From: Bacteroidota bacterium
GTDB lineage: Bacteria > Bacteroidota > Bacteroidia > UKL13-3
NCBI GenBank assembly: GCA_947456185.1
Contig: CANGPW010000013.1
Span: forward strand, 1 to 51,645
DNA length: 51,645 bases
Direction of reading: 5' to 3'
How positions within the stretch are numbered: position 1 is the stretch's first letter; every line of letters starts with the position of its first letter. The notes under the pieces are model-generated. The model worked only from the letters and a program-made list of their open reading frames with translations, was not told the origin of the DNA and ran no database searches. Positions 33,956 to 41,731 of this stretch are shown in pieces. A program made the translations under genes and the position numbers.

Positions 33956-34717
33956 TTGAAAATATCAATAATCACAGTAGTCTATAACAACGTTATCACC
34001 ATTGAAAAAACCATTCAATCAGTGCTAGCACAATCATACAAAAACCTGGAATATATAATTGTTGATGCTCAATCAACTGATGGAACTTTAGCAGTTATTG
34101 ATAAATATAAAGACAAAATACAAATAATTATTTCAGAAAAAGATAATGGTTATTACGAAGGATTAAATAAAGGAATAATATTGGCAACAGGTGAAATTAT
34201 TGGTACTTTGAATGCAGATGATCGTTTTGCGACAACTGATATTTTAGAAAAAATAGCAGCTGAATTTAACATAGATACAAATTTGGAAAGTATATTTGGC
34301 GATATTGCTTTTGCAGATATTAACAATAAAATTTCGCGCTATTATTCAGGAGCAAATTTTAAACCTTCACTTTTTAAATGGGGAGTTATGCCACCTCACC
34401 CATCGTTTTATTGTAAAAAAAAAACCTATAACAAATTAGGACTTTATGGAGCTAATTACAAACTTGCTGGAGATTTTGAATTAATGTTACGTTATTTATG
34501 GAAAAATAAAATTTCCTTTAAATATGTTCCACTTTTGATGGTCTATATGCAAAAAGGGGGTAAAAGTACAGGAAGTATATGTACAAATCTGTTTGTAAAT
34601 AATCCTGAAGTTATAGTAGCTTGTAAAAACAATGGTTTAAATACAAATATATTAAAAATAAGTATGAAATATTTACTTAAAATGAATCAGTTTTGGAGAG
34701 TAGGAAAGCATGCTTAA
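33956..34717 (+). CDS. Family 2 glycosyltransferase
   Basis: 253 aa from a TTG start (first residues KISIITVVYNNVITIEKTIQ, the canonical GT2 beginning, so no other start fits). GT-A fold: SVLAQSYKNLEYIIVDAQST with the nucleotide-binding Asp, NGYYEGLNKGIILATGEIIG, then the metal-binding LNADDRF (D-x-D equivalent). A later HPSFYCKKKTYNKLGLYGAN and LAGDFELMLRYLW supply the acceptor-side E-D/G-D-F-E motif typical of WcaA/WbbD-like transferases. It is soluble or peripheral on the inner membrane. Its end overlaps the YdcF-family gene by 8 nt. Confidence 0.88.
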   Translation: MKISIITVVYNNVITIEKTIQSVLAQSYKNLEYIIVDAQSTDGTLAVIDKYKDKIQIIISEKDNGYYEGLNKGIILATGEIIGTLNADDRFATTDILEKIAAEFNIDTNLESIFGDIAFADINNKISRYYSGANFKPSLFKWGVMPPHPSFYCKKKTYNKLGLYGANYKLAGDFELMLRYLWKNKISFKYVPLLMVYMQKGGKSTGSICTNLFVNNPEVIVACKNNGLNTNILKISMKYLLKMNQFWRVGKHA

Positions 34718-35471
34718 AAGAGTTATTTTAAAGAAAATATTAACTATTTTCATCTTTCCAATTTCGTTTTTTTGTGTCATTTGTATTTGGTTTATTTATC
34801 ATTTATCCAAAAATTCTATTTCACAAAAAGTAAAAATTATATTTATAAGTTTTTTTTTATTTTTCATTTTAATAACCATGCAACCATTTGCAAGTATTTT
34901 TATTAATAGTCTAGAAAATGATTACGAATGCTTGCTTGATAGCAATAAAATAAAAAGTGCAGATTATATAATAATACTTGGTGGCGGTTATGCTGACAAT
35001 ATAAATATGCCTGCTAGTAGCCAATTAGGGTTATATTCTTTAGCTCGATTAATAGAAGGAATGAGATTAAAAAAAATAAATCCAAATGCTCAATTAATTT
35101 TTTCAGGCGGAACACAATTTAATGAAAATAATACGCAAGCTAGCTTATTAAACAAAGCATATTTAAGTTTAATAAACGACACCAATAAAAATATATTAAG
35201 TGAACTTCCACACAATACCAAATCTGAAGCTGATGAAGCATTTAAATTAGTGGGGAAAAGTAAGTTAATATTAGTTACATCTGCATCGCACATGCCACGT
35301 TCCTTTTATTTATTTAATAAAATAGGTTGTAATGTTATAGCAGCTCCTTGCGATTTTTCAGTAAAAGATTTGGAATATTACCCTAATTTCCCAAACGGAA
35401 TGAGTATAAAACAAACCGAATTAGCCATTCATGAATACTTGGCAATTTTGGGTTATAAATTATTTGACTAA
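34710..35471 (+). CDS. YdcF/ElyC-family (DUF218) membrane protein
   Basis: 253 aa. Two N-terminal membrane segments (~7-28 and ~40-60) precede a DUF218 domain: ADYIIILGGGYADN, SLARLIEGMRLKKINPNAQL, IFSGGTQFNE, NTKSEADEAFKL, and LVTSASHMPRSFYLF with the conserved Ser/His-x-x-R. Relatives such as ElyC affect envelope polysaccharide and peptidoglycan precursor metabolism. It overlaps the GT2 gene by 8 nt, and the ABC transporter start codon follows its stop with no gap, so a role in the same polymer pathway is likely. Confidence 0.82.
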   Translation: MLKRVILKKILTIFIFPISFFCVICIWFIYHLSKNSISQKVKIIFISFFLFFILITMQPFASIFINSLENDYECLLDSNKIKSADYIIILGGGYADNINMPASSQLGLYSLARLIEGMRLKKINPNAQLIFSGGTQFNENNTQASLLNKAYLSLINDTNKNILSELPHNTKSEADEAFKLVGKSKLILVTSASHMPRSFYLFNKIGCNVIAAPCDFSVKDLEYYPNFPNGMSIKQTELAIHEYLAILGYKLFD

Positions 35472-37250
35472 TTGAAAGAATTAAAAACACTTAATAAATA
35501 TTTTGTAAAATATAAATGGCTATTTTTAGCAGGAATTATATCTGTAGTAATAGCAAGTGTTTTTCAAATTTATCCAGCAAAATATGTTCGTGAAGCGACT
35601 AATTTGGTAGCTATTGCTTTAAAAAATGCTACAAAGGAATCTAACCATGAAGCATTGTACCATACACTTTTAAAATTTTCATTTTTAATCATTGGTTTTT
35701 CATTGTTAAGAGGCTTGTTTATGTATTTTATGCGTCAAACATTGGTGGTAATGAGCAGGCATATTGAATATGATTTGAAAAATGAAATATACAAAAAATA
35801 CCAAATACTCGAATTGGAATTTTTTCGTCAAAACCAAACTGGTGATTTAATGAATAGAATCAGTGATGATGTAAGTAGAGTTCGCATGTATATTGGACCC
35901 GCGGTTATGTACACAGTTAATTTAATTGTAACATGCTCCATTACCATTTATGTTATGTTTCAAACAAATGTAATGTTAACTTGGTACACCTTAATTCCAC
36001 TTCCAATATTATCAATTACTATTTTTTATGTAAATAACTTAATAGAAAAAAGAAGTGACGCAATTCAAGCAAAATTAAGTGACCTAACAAGTTTTGTACA
36101 ACAGAGTTTTTCGGGAATTCGAGTTATAAAATCATTTGGAATTGAAAAACTTTTTGAAGCAGATTTATTGAAACAATCAGAAGAATATAAAACAAAACAA
36201 TTAAGTTTAGCCAAAGTAGATGCCTTGTTTTTTCCAACATTATTTTTACTAACAGGCTTAAGCAGTTTAATCGTAATTTTTGCTGGTGGATTAATGGTTG
36301 CAAACGGGCAGGAAGACATTGGAATTATTCCTGAATTTATAATGTATGTAACTATGCTAACTTGGCCTGTAACATCTATTGGTTGGGTAAGCTCGTTGGT
36401 TCAACGCGCTGTGGCAAGTCAAACTCGCATCAATGAGTTTTTAAACACAGAAGCTTCCATAAAAAATAACAATTTTGAACCTTTTGAATTCAATGAATCT
36501 ATAACATTTAAGAATGTAACTTTCACCTATGTAGGCAAAAATTATCCAGCCTTAGAAAATGTTTCTTTTAAAATAGAAAAAGGAAAAACATTGGCAATAT
36601 TAGGAAATACTGGAAGTGGAAAAACAACCATTACGCATTTAATACTTCGTATGCTAGAAGCTCAGAGTGGTGAAATATTAATTGACGGAAAAAATATTTC
36701 TAATATTAATTTACATGCATTTAGAGATCAAATTGGTTATGTGCCACAAGATGTATTTTTGTTCAGTGACACAATCAAAAATAATATAGCATTTGGTGTT
36801 AAAAATGCAAAGGAATTAAGTTATAAAAGTATAGAAAACGCAAGCAATAGGGCTAGCTTAACTGAAAATATTTTGATGATGCCAAAACAATTTGATACAA
36901 TTATTGGTGAAAGAGGAGTCACATTGTCGGGAGGACAAAAACAAAGAACTGCTATTGCAAGGGCATTTATAAAAAACCCACCAATACTTATATTTGATGA
37001 TAGTTTGAGTGCCTTGGATACTAAAACAGAATCAACTATTTTAGAAAATATTTATAATGAAAAGCAAAATAAAACCATAATAATAATCAGTCAACGGGTG
37101 TCGAGTGCTAAAAATGCTGATACCATTTTATTTTTCGAAAATGGAAAATTATTAGAACAAGGAAATCATCAAGAGTTACTAAATTTTAATAATAAATATG
37201 CCGATTTATTTAACAATCAATTGAATTATGAGCGTTCAAATAGAGATTAA
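35472..37250 (+). CDS. ABC exporter (fused TMD-NBD, MsbA/multidrug type) with degenerate-like site
   Basis: 592 aa from a TTG directly after the preceding stop. Residues ~1-320 hold six membrane helices with coupling segments (FFRQNQTGDLMNRISDDVSR); ~340-590 form the ATPase. Walker A is GNTGSGKTT (378-386), the Q-loop is YVPQDVFLFSD, and the signature is LSGGQKQRTAIARAF. Walker B reads LIFDDSLSALD with Asp510 where the catalytic Glu is usual. The switch segment reads IIISQRVSSAKNAD, with Gln541 (codon CAA) replacing the usual His. Such Asp/Gln pairs mark the degenerate half of heterodimeric exporters, yet no partner half-transporter is adjacent. It is the last gene of the exosortase/glycan run; a lipid-linked glycan or lipid substrate is possible. 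Confidence 0.88.
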   Translation: MKELKTLNKYFVKYKWLFLAGIISVVIASVFQIYPAKYVREATNLVAIALKNATKESNHEALYHTLLKFSFLIIGFSLLRGLFMYFMRQTLVVMSRHIEYDLKNEIYKKYQILELEFFRQNQTGDLMNRISDDVSRVRMYIGPAVMYTVNLIVTCSITIYVMFQTNVMLTWYTLIPLPILSITIFYVNNLIEKRSDAIQAKLSDLTSFVQQSFSGIRVIKSFGIEKLFEADLLKQSEEYKTKQLSLAKVDALFFPTLFLLTGLSSLIVIFAGGLMVANGQEDIGIIPEFIMYVTMLTWPVTSIGWVSSLVQRAVASQTRINEFLNTEASIKNNNFEPFEFNESITFKNVTFTYVGKNYPALENVSFKIEKGKTLAILGNTGSGKTTITHLILRMLEAQSGEILIDGKNISNINLHAFRDQIGYVPQDVFLFSDTIKNNIAFGVKNAKELSYKSIENASNRASLTENILMMPKQFDTIIGERGVTLSGGQKQRTAIARAFIKNPPILIFDDSLSALDTKTESTILENIYNEKQNKTIIIISQRVSSAKNADTILFFENGKLLEQGNHQELLNFNNKYADLFNNQLNYERSNRD

Positions 37251-37345
37251 AAAATGAGTAGAAAGTGTGAATAATTATTTTTAAAAAACATTGGTTAGTT
37301 ATTAATTTGCAAACGATTTAAAGAAACAAAAAAGAAAGATTGAAT

Positions 37346-37672
37346 ATGGATGATTTTGAGAAAAGAGATAATGAAGAGATATACTCTAAAAAAGTAAGAG
37401 CGGGTAAAAGAACTTATTTTTTTGATGTAAAGTCGACCAAAGCAAATGATTACTTTGTTACAATTACAGAAAGCAAAAAGCGCTTTGAAGATGGAACATT
37501 TGTAAAACATAAAATATTTTTATACAAAGAAGATTTCAATAAATTTATTGAAGCATTTGAAGACACTATAAATTACGTTAAAACTGAACTAATGCCAGAA
37601 TATAATTTCGATGAATTTACTAGAGATGATTCTCGAAATAACAATGATGGATATAGAAATGACTCCAACTAA
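37346..37672 (+). CDS. DUF3276 family (PUR-alpha-like nucleic-acid-binding) protein
   Basis: 108 aa from the ATG at 37346; a TTG two codons upstream is less likely. The family is almost confined to Bacteroidota and has a single PUR repeat that binds single-stranded DNA/RNA. Visible marks: NEEIYSKKVRAGKRTYFFDV, KSTKANDYFVTITESKKRFE and KHKIFLYKEDFNKFIEAFED, plus a polar C-terminal tail. It is a small cytoplasmic protein of unresolved cellular role, 95 bp after the ABC exporter. Confidence 0.9.
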   Translation: MDDFEKRDNEEIYSKKVRAGKRTYFFDVKSTKANDYFVTITESKKRFEDGTFVKHKIFLYKEDFNKFIEAFEDTINYVKTELMPEYNFDEFTRDDSRNNNDGYRNDSN

Positions 37673-37752
37673 GAACTAATTATTAAAAAATTACTTGTTA
37701 CAATTGAGATAATAACTTTTATTTGCAAGTAGATAAAAAAATAAACAAAAAT

Positions 37753-38766
37753 ATGAAAAAAATATTCAAATCAATCGCTGCTTTTGCATTAGTAGCTTCG
37801 CTTACTGCATCATGTTCCAAAGTTGAAACACCTCCAACTACAACAGAAGTGGGCGCACCAACTTTAACCATTGTTATTCCAACAGCTGATTTAAATTTAA
37901 GATTTAATGACGTTACTACTATAAAATTTACGGGAGCTCCAGCAACTGGAGCAAAAATCAAATCAATTTTGATTACTAGAAAAAACTTAAGTTCTGATGT
38001 AACTGTTAAATTATATGGTGATTCAGCAACTTCATTAGCAGATTCATTAACTATTACTAGAATTGTTATTGATTCAGTTTTAGGAGGTATAAATGGAATT
38101 GGTTATGTTGGAGATAAATTTATATACTCAGTAACTATAACAGATGATAAAGGTAAATTTACCACTAAAAATATCAATTTAACCATTAAGGATTTATATT
38201 CATCAGGTCAGTTTACTATTGGTGCACAAGCAAATACTGGTGTTACTTTCCAAAACAAATTTTTTGGTTTAAATGAAAACGCTGCTAAAACCATTGATTA
38301 CTTTAAAGCTGGTGTGGCTAATCCTGCAACAACTACGGTGAGTACAGAAGATTCAATGACAAGAGCACGTTTTTATGGCAATTCAAATAAAATAGATTTC
38401 TTAATGTTTTATGGTGCTAATTTAACAGGTCTTTATTCGCCAGATTATGCATTTGGTACTGGACAAGGATGGGCAACTGAAATTGGTTTTTGGTTAACAC
38501 CATTAAATAGTACAATTTTCAAAAATCCTGTATCTTATAATCTTTCTCAATCTGATTTTGCCGGTTCCAATGATAAAGTTGAACTAGCTATTGATGCGAT
38601 TGATTTTAATGACGTTGCCACTAATCAAAAATTTGTATACAACTTGCTAGATCAAAAAGTAATAGCATTTAAAACTACAAAAGGAAGAGGTTTGATTTTA
38701 GTTGTAAAAGCTGCATTAAACAATACGAGTTTTGGTACTTTTGAAGTAAAATGGAAAAAAAACTAA
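37753..38766 (+). CDS. Lipoprotein of unknown function
   Basis: 337 aa from the ATG at 37753, which gives a lipoprotein signal (KIFKSIAAFALVASLTASCS, lipidated Cys ~21). An in-frame TTG ten codons upstream would bury it. A Pro/Thr-rich linker follows (VETPPTTTEVGAPT), then an Ig-like beta domain (~35-145, ending NINLTIKDL) and a larger beta-rich C-terminal half rich in Asn, Thr and Phe. Such multi-domain Bacteroidota surface lipoproteins are varied, and no family was recognised. It is preceded by 80 bp and followed by a strong terminator, so probably monocistronic. Confidence 0.72.
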   Translation: MKKIFKSIAAFALVASLTASCSKVETPPTTTEVGAPTLTIVIPTADLNLRFNDVTTIKFTGAPATGAKIKSILITRKNLSSDVTVKLYGDSATSLADSLTITRIVIDSVLGGINGIGYVGDKFIYSVTITDDKGKFTTKNINLTIKDLYSSGQFTIGAQANTGVTFQNKFFGLNENAAKTIDYFKAGVANPATTTVSTEDSMTRARFYGNSNKIDFLMFYGANLTGLYSPDYAFGTGQGWATEIGFWLTPLNSTIFKNPVSYNLSQSDFAGSNDKVELAIDAIDFNDVATNQKFVYNLLDQKVIAFKTTKGRGLILVVKAALNNTSFGTFEVKWKKN

Positions 38767-38783
38767 TTCAATAAATATTTTTC

Positions 38784-38819
38784 AAAAAAACCGCTTCAAA
38801 ATTGAAGCGGTTTTTTTTT
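38784..38819 (+). terminator. Intrinsic terminator after the lipoprotein gene
   Basis: Stem CCGCTTC...GAAGCGG within AACCGCTTCAA-AA-TTGAAGCGGTT, with A7 before and T9 after. It separates the lipoprotein gene from pfkA. Confidence 0.92.
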
Positions 38820-38881
38820 GAATTAACAAAATAGATTTTAACTTTACAAAAATAAATAACCAATATAATTTTTAATAAATT

Positions 38882-39859
38882 ATGAAAAAAATAGCTGTGT
38901 TTACATCTGGTGGAGATTCGCCAGGGATGAATGCTTGTATTAGAGCAGTAGTAAGAACTGCCATATATAATCATGTAGAAGTAACAGGAATTATGCAAGG
39001 TTACAAAGGAATGATTGAAGGTGGTGAAAATTTTGTTCCGCTAACTTCTCGTTCAGTAGGAAATATAATTCAAAGAGGTGGTACCATTTTAAAAACCTCA
39101 CGCAGCAAAGCATTCATGACCCCTGAAGGACGTAAAATAGCATATGATAACTTAAAAGCTAATGGAATTGAAGGCATTATATGTATAGGTGGAAATGGGA
39201 CCTTTACTGGTGCTGAAATTTTCTATGATGAATTCAAAATACCATCTATTGGCGCGCCAGGTACTATTGACAATGATTTATTTGGAACCGATTTAACCAT
39301 TGGGTTTGATACTGCAATTAATACAGCTGTAAATGCAATTGATAAAATTAGAGACACAGCAGATTCACATGGCAGAGTTTTTTTTGTGGAAGTAATGGGC
39401 CGAGAATCTGGTTTTATTGCATTAGCTTCAACCATAGCAGGCGGTGCTGAAATTGCTTTACTTCCAGAAATTAAAGAAGATTACACAGAAATATTTGAGT
39501 TTTTTAAAGGAATCAATAATAGTAAAAAATCATTTACAATTGCAATAGTTGCAGAAGGTAATGATGAAGGTGGTTCTTTTGCAATAGTTGAAAAAATAAA
39601 AAAAGAGATTCCAGATTTTGATCCTCGAATTGTAATTTTAGGACATATTCAAAGGGGTGGTTCTCCTACTGCCTATGACAGAGTTTTGGCCTCTCGTTTA
39701 GGAAACGGAGCAGTAGAATCATTATTAGCAGGAAGAAAAAATGAAATGGTTGGTTTAGTAAATAACCAAGTAATTTTAACTAGTTTTCACGATGCTATTT
39801 ATTCTAAAAAAGAATTAAACCCTGGCTTACTCAAGTTAATTGATATCTTCAATTGCTAA
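38882..39859 (+). CDS. pfkA: 6-phosphofructokinase with Asp-to-Asn change in the GGDGS motif
   Basis: 325 aa, normal for bacterial ATP-type PfkA, which makes fructose-1,6-bisphosphate. VFTSGGDSPGMNACIRAVVR is the ATP-binding N-terminus, GAPGTIDNDLFGTDLTIGFD carries the catalytic Asp130 and metal-linked Asp132, VEVMGRESGFIAL binds fructose-6-phosphate, and GHIQRGGSPTAYDRVLASRL is the effector/substrate region. The nucleotide/metal motif reads IGGNGTFTGA: Asn105 (codon AAT) stands where G-G-D-G-S/T normally has Asp (Asp103 of E. coli by alignment). The Gly after it is kept, which favours ATP over PPi. Activity may be altered or the residue tolerated. Confidence 0.93.
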   Translation: MKKIAVFTSGGDSPGMNACIRAVVRTAIYNHVEVTGIMQGYKGMIEGGENFVPLTSRSVGNIIQRGGTILKTSRSKAFMTPEGRKIAYDNLKANGIEGIICIGGNGTFTGAEIFYDEFKIPSIGAPGTIDNDLFGTDLTIGFDTAINTAVNAIDKIRDTADSHGRVFFVEVMGRESGFIALASTIAGGAEIALLPEIKEDYTEIFEFFKGINNSKKSFTIAIVAEGNDEGGSFAIVEKIKKEIPDFDPRIVILGHIQRGGSPTAYDRVLASRLGNGAVESLLAGRKNEMVGLVNNQVILTSFHDAIYSKKELNPGLLKLIDIFNC

Positions 39860-39893
39860 AATTGTCAGTAGAAACACTAATAAAACCGTTCGT

Positions 39894-39906
39894 TGAGCTT
39901 GTCGAA
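39894..39906 (+). repeat. Dispersed intergenic repeat, copy F (short)
   Basis: TGAGCTTGTCGAA flanked by CGTT...AACG, a short member of the repeat family seen at 6720, 6825, 10933, 20508 and 28870. Confidence 0.55.
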
Positions 39907-40004
39907 ACGTGATTGTTTGAAGATTATTTTATATTAAATTTAAAATACACCTGCCCTTACTTGTTAGGAAGGGTGAGTTCCGTTGTTAATTGTTTGAATT
40001 TTAT

Positions 40005-40038
40005 ATTGTTGGTGCCGCTTCGCTAAAACACCAACAAT
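40005..40038 (+). repeat. Loop-sharing hairpin element 3
   Basis: Perfect 10-bp stem ATTGTTGGTG / CACCAACAAT around CCGCTTCGCTAAAA. It shares its loop (CGCTTCGCTAA) with 12578-12588 and its stem with 12425-12456. A diverged relative lies at 20747-20778. Confidence 0.7.
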
Positions 40039-40050
40039 GTGCATGTATTG

Positions 40051-40104
40051 TCATTTCTAGCGGACTCGAGAAACAGACCTACTTCTCCACTCCGCTCGAA
40101 GTGA
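40051..40104. repeat. Long imperfect hairpin
   Basis: 22-nt arms starting TCATTTCTAGCGGACTCG (40051) and TTCTCCACTCCGCTCG (40083) pair at 18 of 22 positions around a 10-nt loop. The sequence style (AGCGGA-x-TCGAGAA) is that of an inverted pair of intergenic repeats. Confidence 0.6.
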
Positions 40105-40116
40105 ATGGTTTGTATG

Positions 40117-40168
40117 GAATTTAATCTTTCAATCTTCTAATCTTTGTAATCTTCTAATCTTCCTGAAT
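40117..40168. repeat. AATCTTCT-type low-complexity array reaching into tsaC
   Basis: Repeated AATCTTCTAATCTTT words run from the spacer through the tsaC stop (40154-40156) and over its last codons, encoding the terminal Gln-Glu-Asp. Confidence 0.55.
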
Positions 40169-41116
40169 ACTTGCCCGTTTCAGTCTGTCATTTATAGCAT
40201 AGCCTAATTCAATATTGGGGAATTTTTCGGCTAAAATAATATCAACATCTAATTCATCAACATTGCGCATGGCAGCAAATAAATTACTTGCCGCTTCATT
40301 TAAATCTTTTGTTTTTGAAAGCACAAATTGATTTTCAATCGGAACACCAACTATCGATTCATAAAATGATATAACTCCTACCCTATTTTTATCAAATAAC
40401 TGAATAGATTCACTTATGTTTTCTACAATTTTTAAAGGATGAATAGGTGCGTAATGCTTGGTTAACATTCCAGGTGCAACTATTTTATCATTGCTTAAAA
40501 TTATAGTTAGTTTTTTATTTAAAATATTTTCAATGGCTTCAATGGCTAATCCTCCAAATCGAAGTATTTTAGGTTCATCTTCTAAAAATGAAACAATGGT
40601 TGATTCAACTCCTACTTTACAAATACCACCATCTAAAATATAATCAATTTTATTTCCTAATTGTTGTTCAACATGTTTAGCGGATGTTGGACTAATGTAT
40701 CCACTTGGATTTGCACTTGGAGCAGCCAAAGGAAAATTAAGTTTAGACAACAATTCTAAAGTAATAGGGTGATTGGGAACTCTTATAGCAACAGCACCTG
40801 TTCCGGCAGTTACTATTTCGGGTATTATATTGGTAGCTGGAATAATAAATGTTATAGGTCCTGGCCAAAAATGATTTGCTAATAACTTTGCGTCAGTTGG
40901 AATTGATAAACCCCAATCTTCAAAGCGTTCAATGCGGTTGCTATGAATAATGAGCGGATTGAATTGAGGTCGATTTTTGGTTTTATAAATACTTAAAACC
41001 GCATTTTCGTTAAATGCATTAGCAGCCAATCCATAAACCGTTTCGGTAGGAATGGCTACTAATTTATTGCTATTCAATAGTTCAATAGCAAAAGGTATAT
41101 TATTTCCAATTGGCAA
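40154..41116 (-). CDS. L-threonylcarbamoyladenylate synthase (Sua5/TsaC)
   Basis: 320 aa from a TTG start 3 nt after the kinase stop. It makes threonylcarbamoyl-AMP from Thr, bicarbonate and ATP for tRNA t6A37. The YrdC domain (1-~200) shows VAIPTETVYGLAANAF, IYKTKNRPQFNPL (Lys/Arg ATP contacts), FWPGPITFII, AVAIRVPNHPITLELL and PLAAPSANPSGYISPT. It is followed by a linker with APGMLTKHYAP and the C-terminal Sua5 domain, so it is the long Sua5 type rather than short TsaC. The 3' end lies within a low-complexity array, so the last residues may be recent. Confidence 0.93.
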   Translation of the reverse strand: MPIGNNIPFAIELLNSNKLVAIPTETVYGLAANAFNENAVLSIYKTKNRPQFNPLIIHSNRIERFEDWGLSIPTDAKLLANHFWPGPITFIIPATNIIPEIVTAGTGAVAIRVPNHPITLELLSKLNFPLAAPSANPSGYISPTSAKHVEQQLGNKIDYILDGGICKVGVESTIVSFLEDEPKILRFGGLAIEAIENILNKKLTIILSNDKIVAPGMLTKHYAPIHPLKIVENISESIQLFDKNRVGVISFYESIVGVPIENQFVLSKTKDLNEAASNLFAAMRNVDELDVDIILAEKFPNIELGYAINDRLKRASIQED

Positions 41117-41119
41117 TTT

Positions 41120-41731
41120 TTAAAACAAACCGTTTAGTTCAGCTTGAATTTTATCAATTATTATTCCTAAATCTTCGGGGCGTTCAGCATAATTTAAATC
41201 ATCCACTTCAATGATTAAATGGCGTGGCTTATATGAACTTATCCAAGCTTCATAGCGTTCATTCAAGCGTTTTAAATAATCTAAACGAATACTTTCTTCA
41301 TAATCTCTTCCACGTTTTTGAATATTATTAACCAAAGTAGGAATTGATGCACGTAAGTATATCATTAAATCAGGTGGTTTAATAGTGTGATTCAAAGAAT
41401 CAAACATTTTTTGATATGTATCAAAATCGCGGGTACTCATTAAGCCCATGGAATGAAGGTTAGGTGCAAAAATATTTGCATCTTCATAAATAGTTCTATC
41501 TTGAATGATATTTTTCTTTCCTTTTTGTAATTGTAAAATAGTTCCGTAACGGCTATTTAAAAAATAAATTTGAAGGTTAAAACTCCATCTTTGCATGTCT
41601 TCATAAAAATCTGATATGTAAGGATTATCCTCTACATCTTCATAATGAGGTTCATAGTTGTAGTGTTTACTTAAAAGTGTAGTAAGAGTAGTTTTTCCCG
41701 ATCCTATATTTCCTGCTATTGCTAAATGCAT
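41120..41731 (-). CDS. Deoxynucleoside kinase
   Basis: 203 aa. It phosphorylates deoxynucleosides for nucleotide salvage in the cytoplasm. The P-loop is IAGNIGSGKTTLTTLL (residues 4-19), followed by the E-D-V-E-D-N-P substrate segment, FNLQIYFLNSRY, the D-R-S-type motif IIQDRTIYED, and the Arg-rich lid KRGRDYEESI. The size and E-x-x-x-N-P motif match the dNK/dAK/dGK family. Deoxyadenosine/deoxyguanosine specificity is usual in Bacteroidota but not proved here. It is upstream partner of the Sua5-type gene with a 3-nt gap. Confidence 0.9.
   Translation of the reverse strand: MHLAIAGNIGSGKTTLTTLLSKHYNYEPHYEDVEDNPYISDFYEDMQRWSFNLQIYFLNSRYGTILQLQKGKKNIIQDRTIYEDANIFAPNLHSMGLMSTRDFDTYQKMFDSLNHTIKPPDLMIYLRASIPTLVNNIQKRGRDYEESIRLDYLKRLNERYEAWISSYKPRHLIIEVDDLNYAERPEDLGIIIDKIQAELNGLF

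Larger units (their letters stand above)
39860..40153. other. 294-bp noncoding region between convergent pfkA and tsaC genes
   Basis: No gene. It contains a short dispersed repeat (39894-39906, TGAGCTTGTCGAA), a loop-sharing hairpin (40005-40038), a long imperfect hairpin (40051-40104) and the start of an AATCTTCTAATCTTT array that runs into the tsaC 3' end. Confidence 0.65.

Noticed and set aside
31259-37250. Exosortase/glycan run as a transferred genomic island
   Set aside because: No integrase, tRNA, direct repeats or clear composition change flank it; AT-rich codon use matches neighbours by eye.
37723-37752. TTG start upstream of the lipoprotein gene
   Set aside because: It adds a charged ten-residue extension ahead of a standard lipoprotein signal; the ATG at 37753 fits better.
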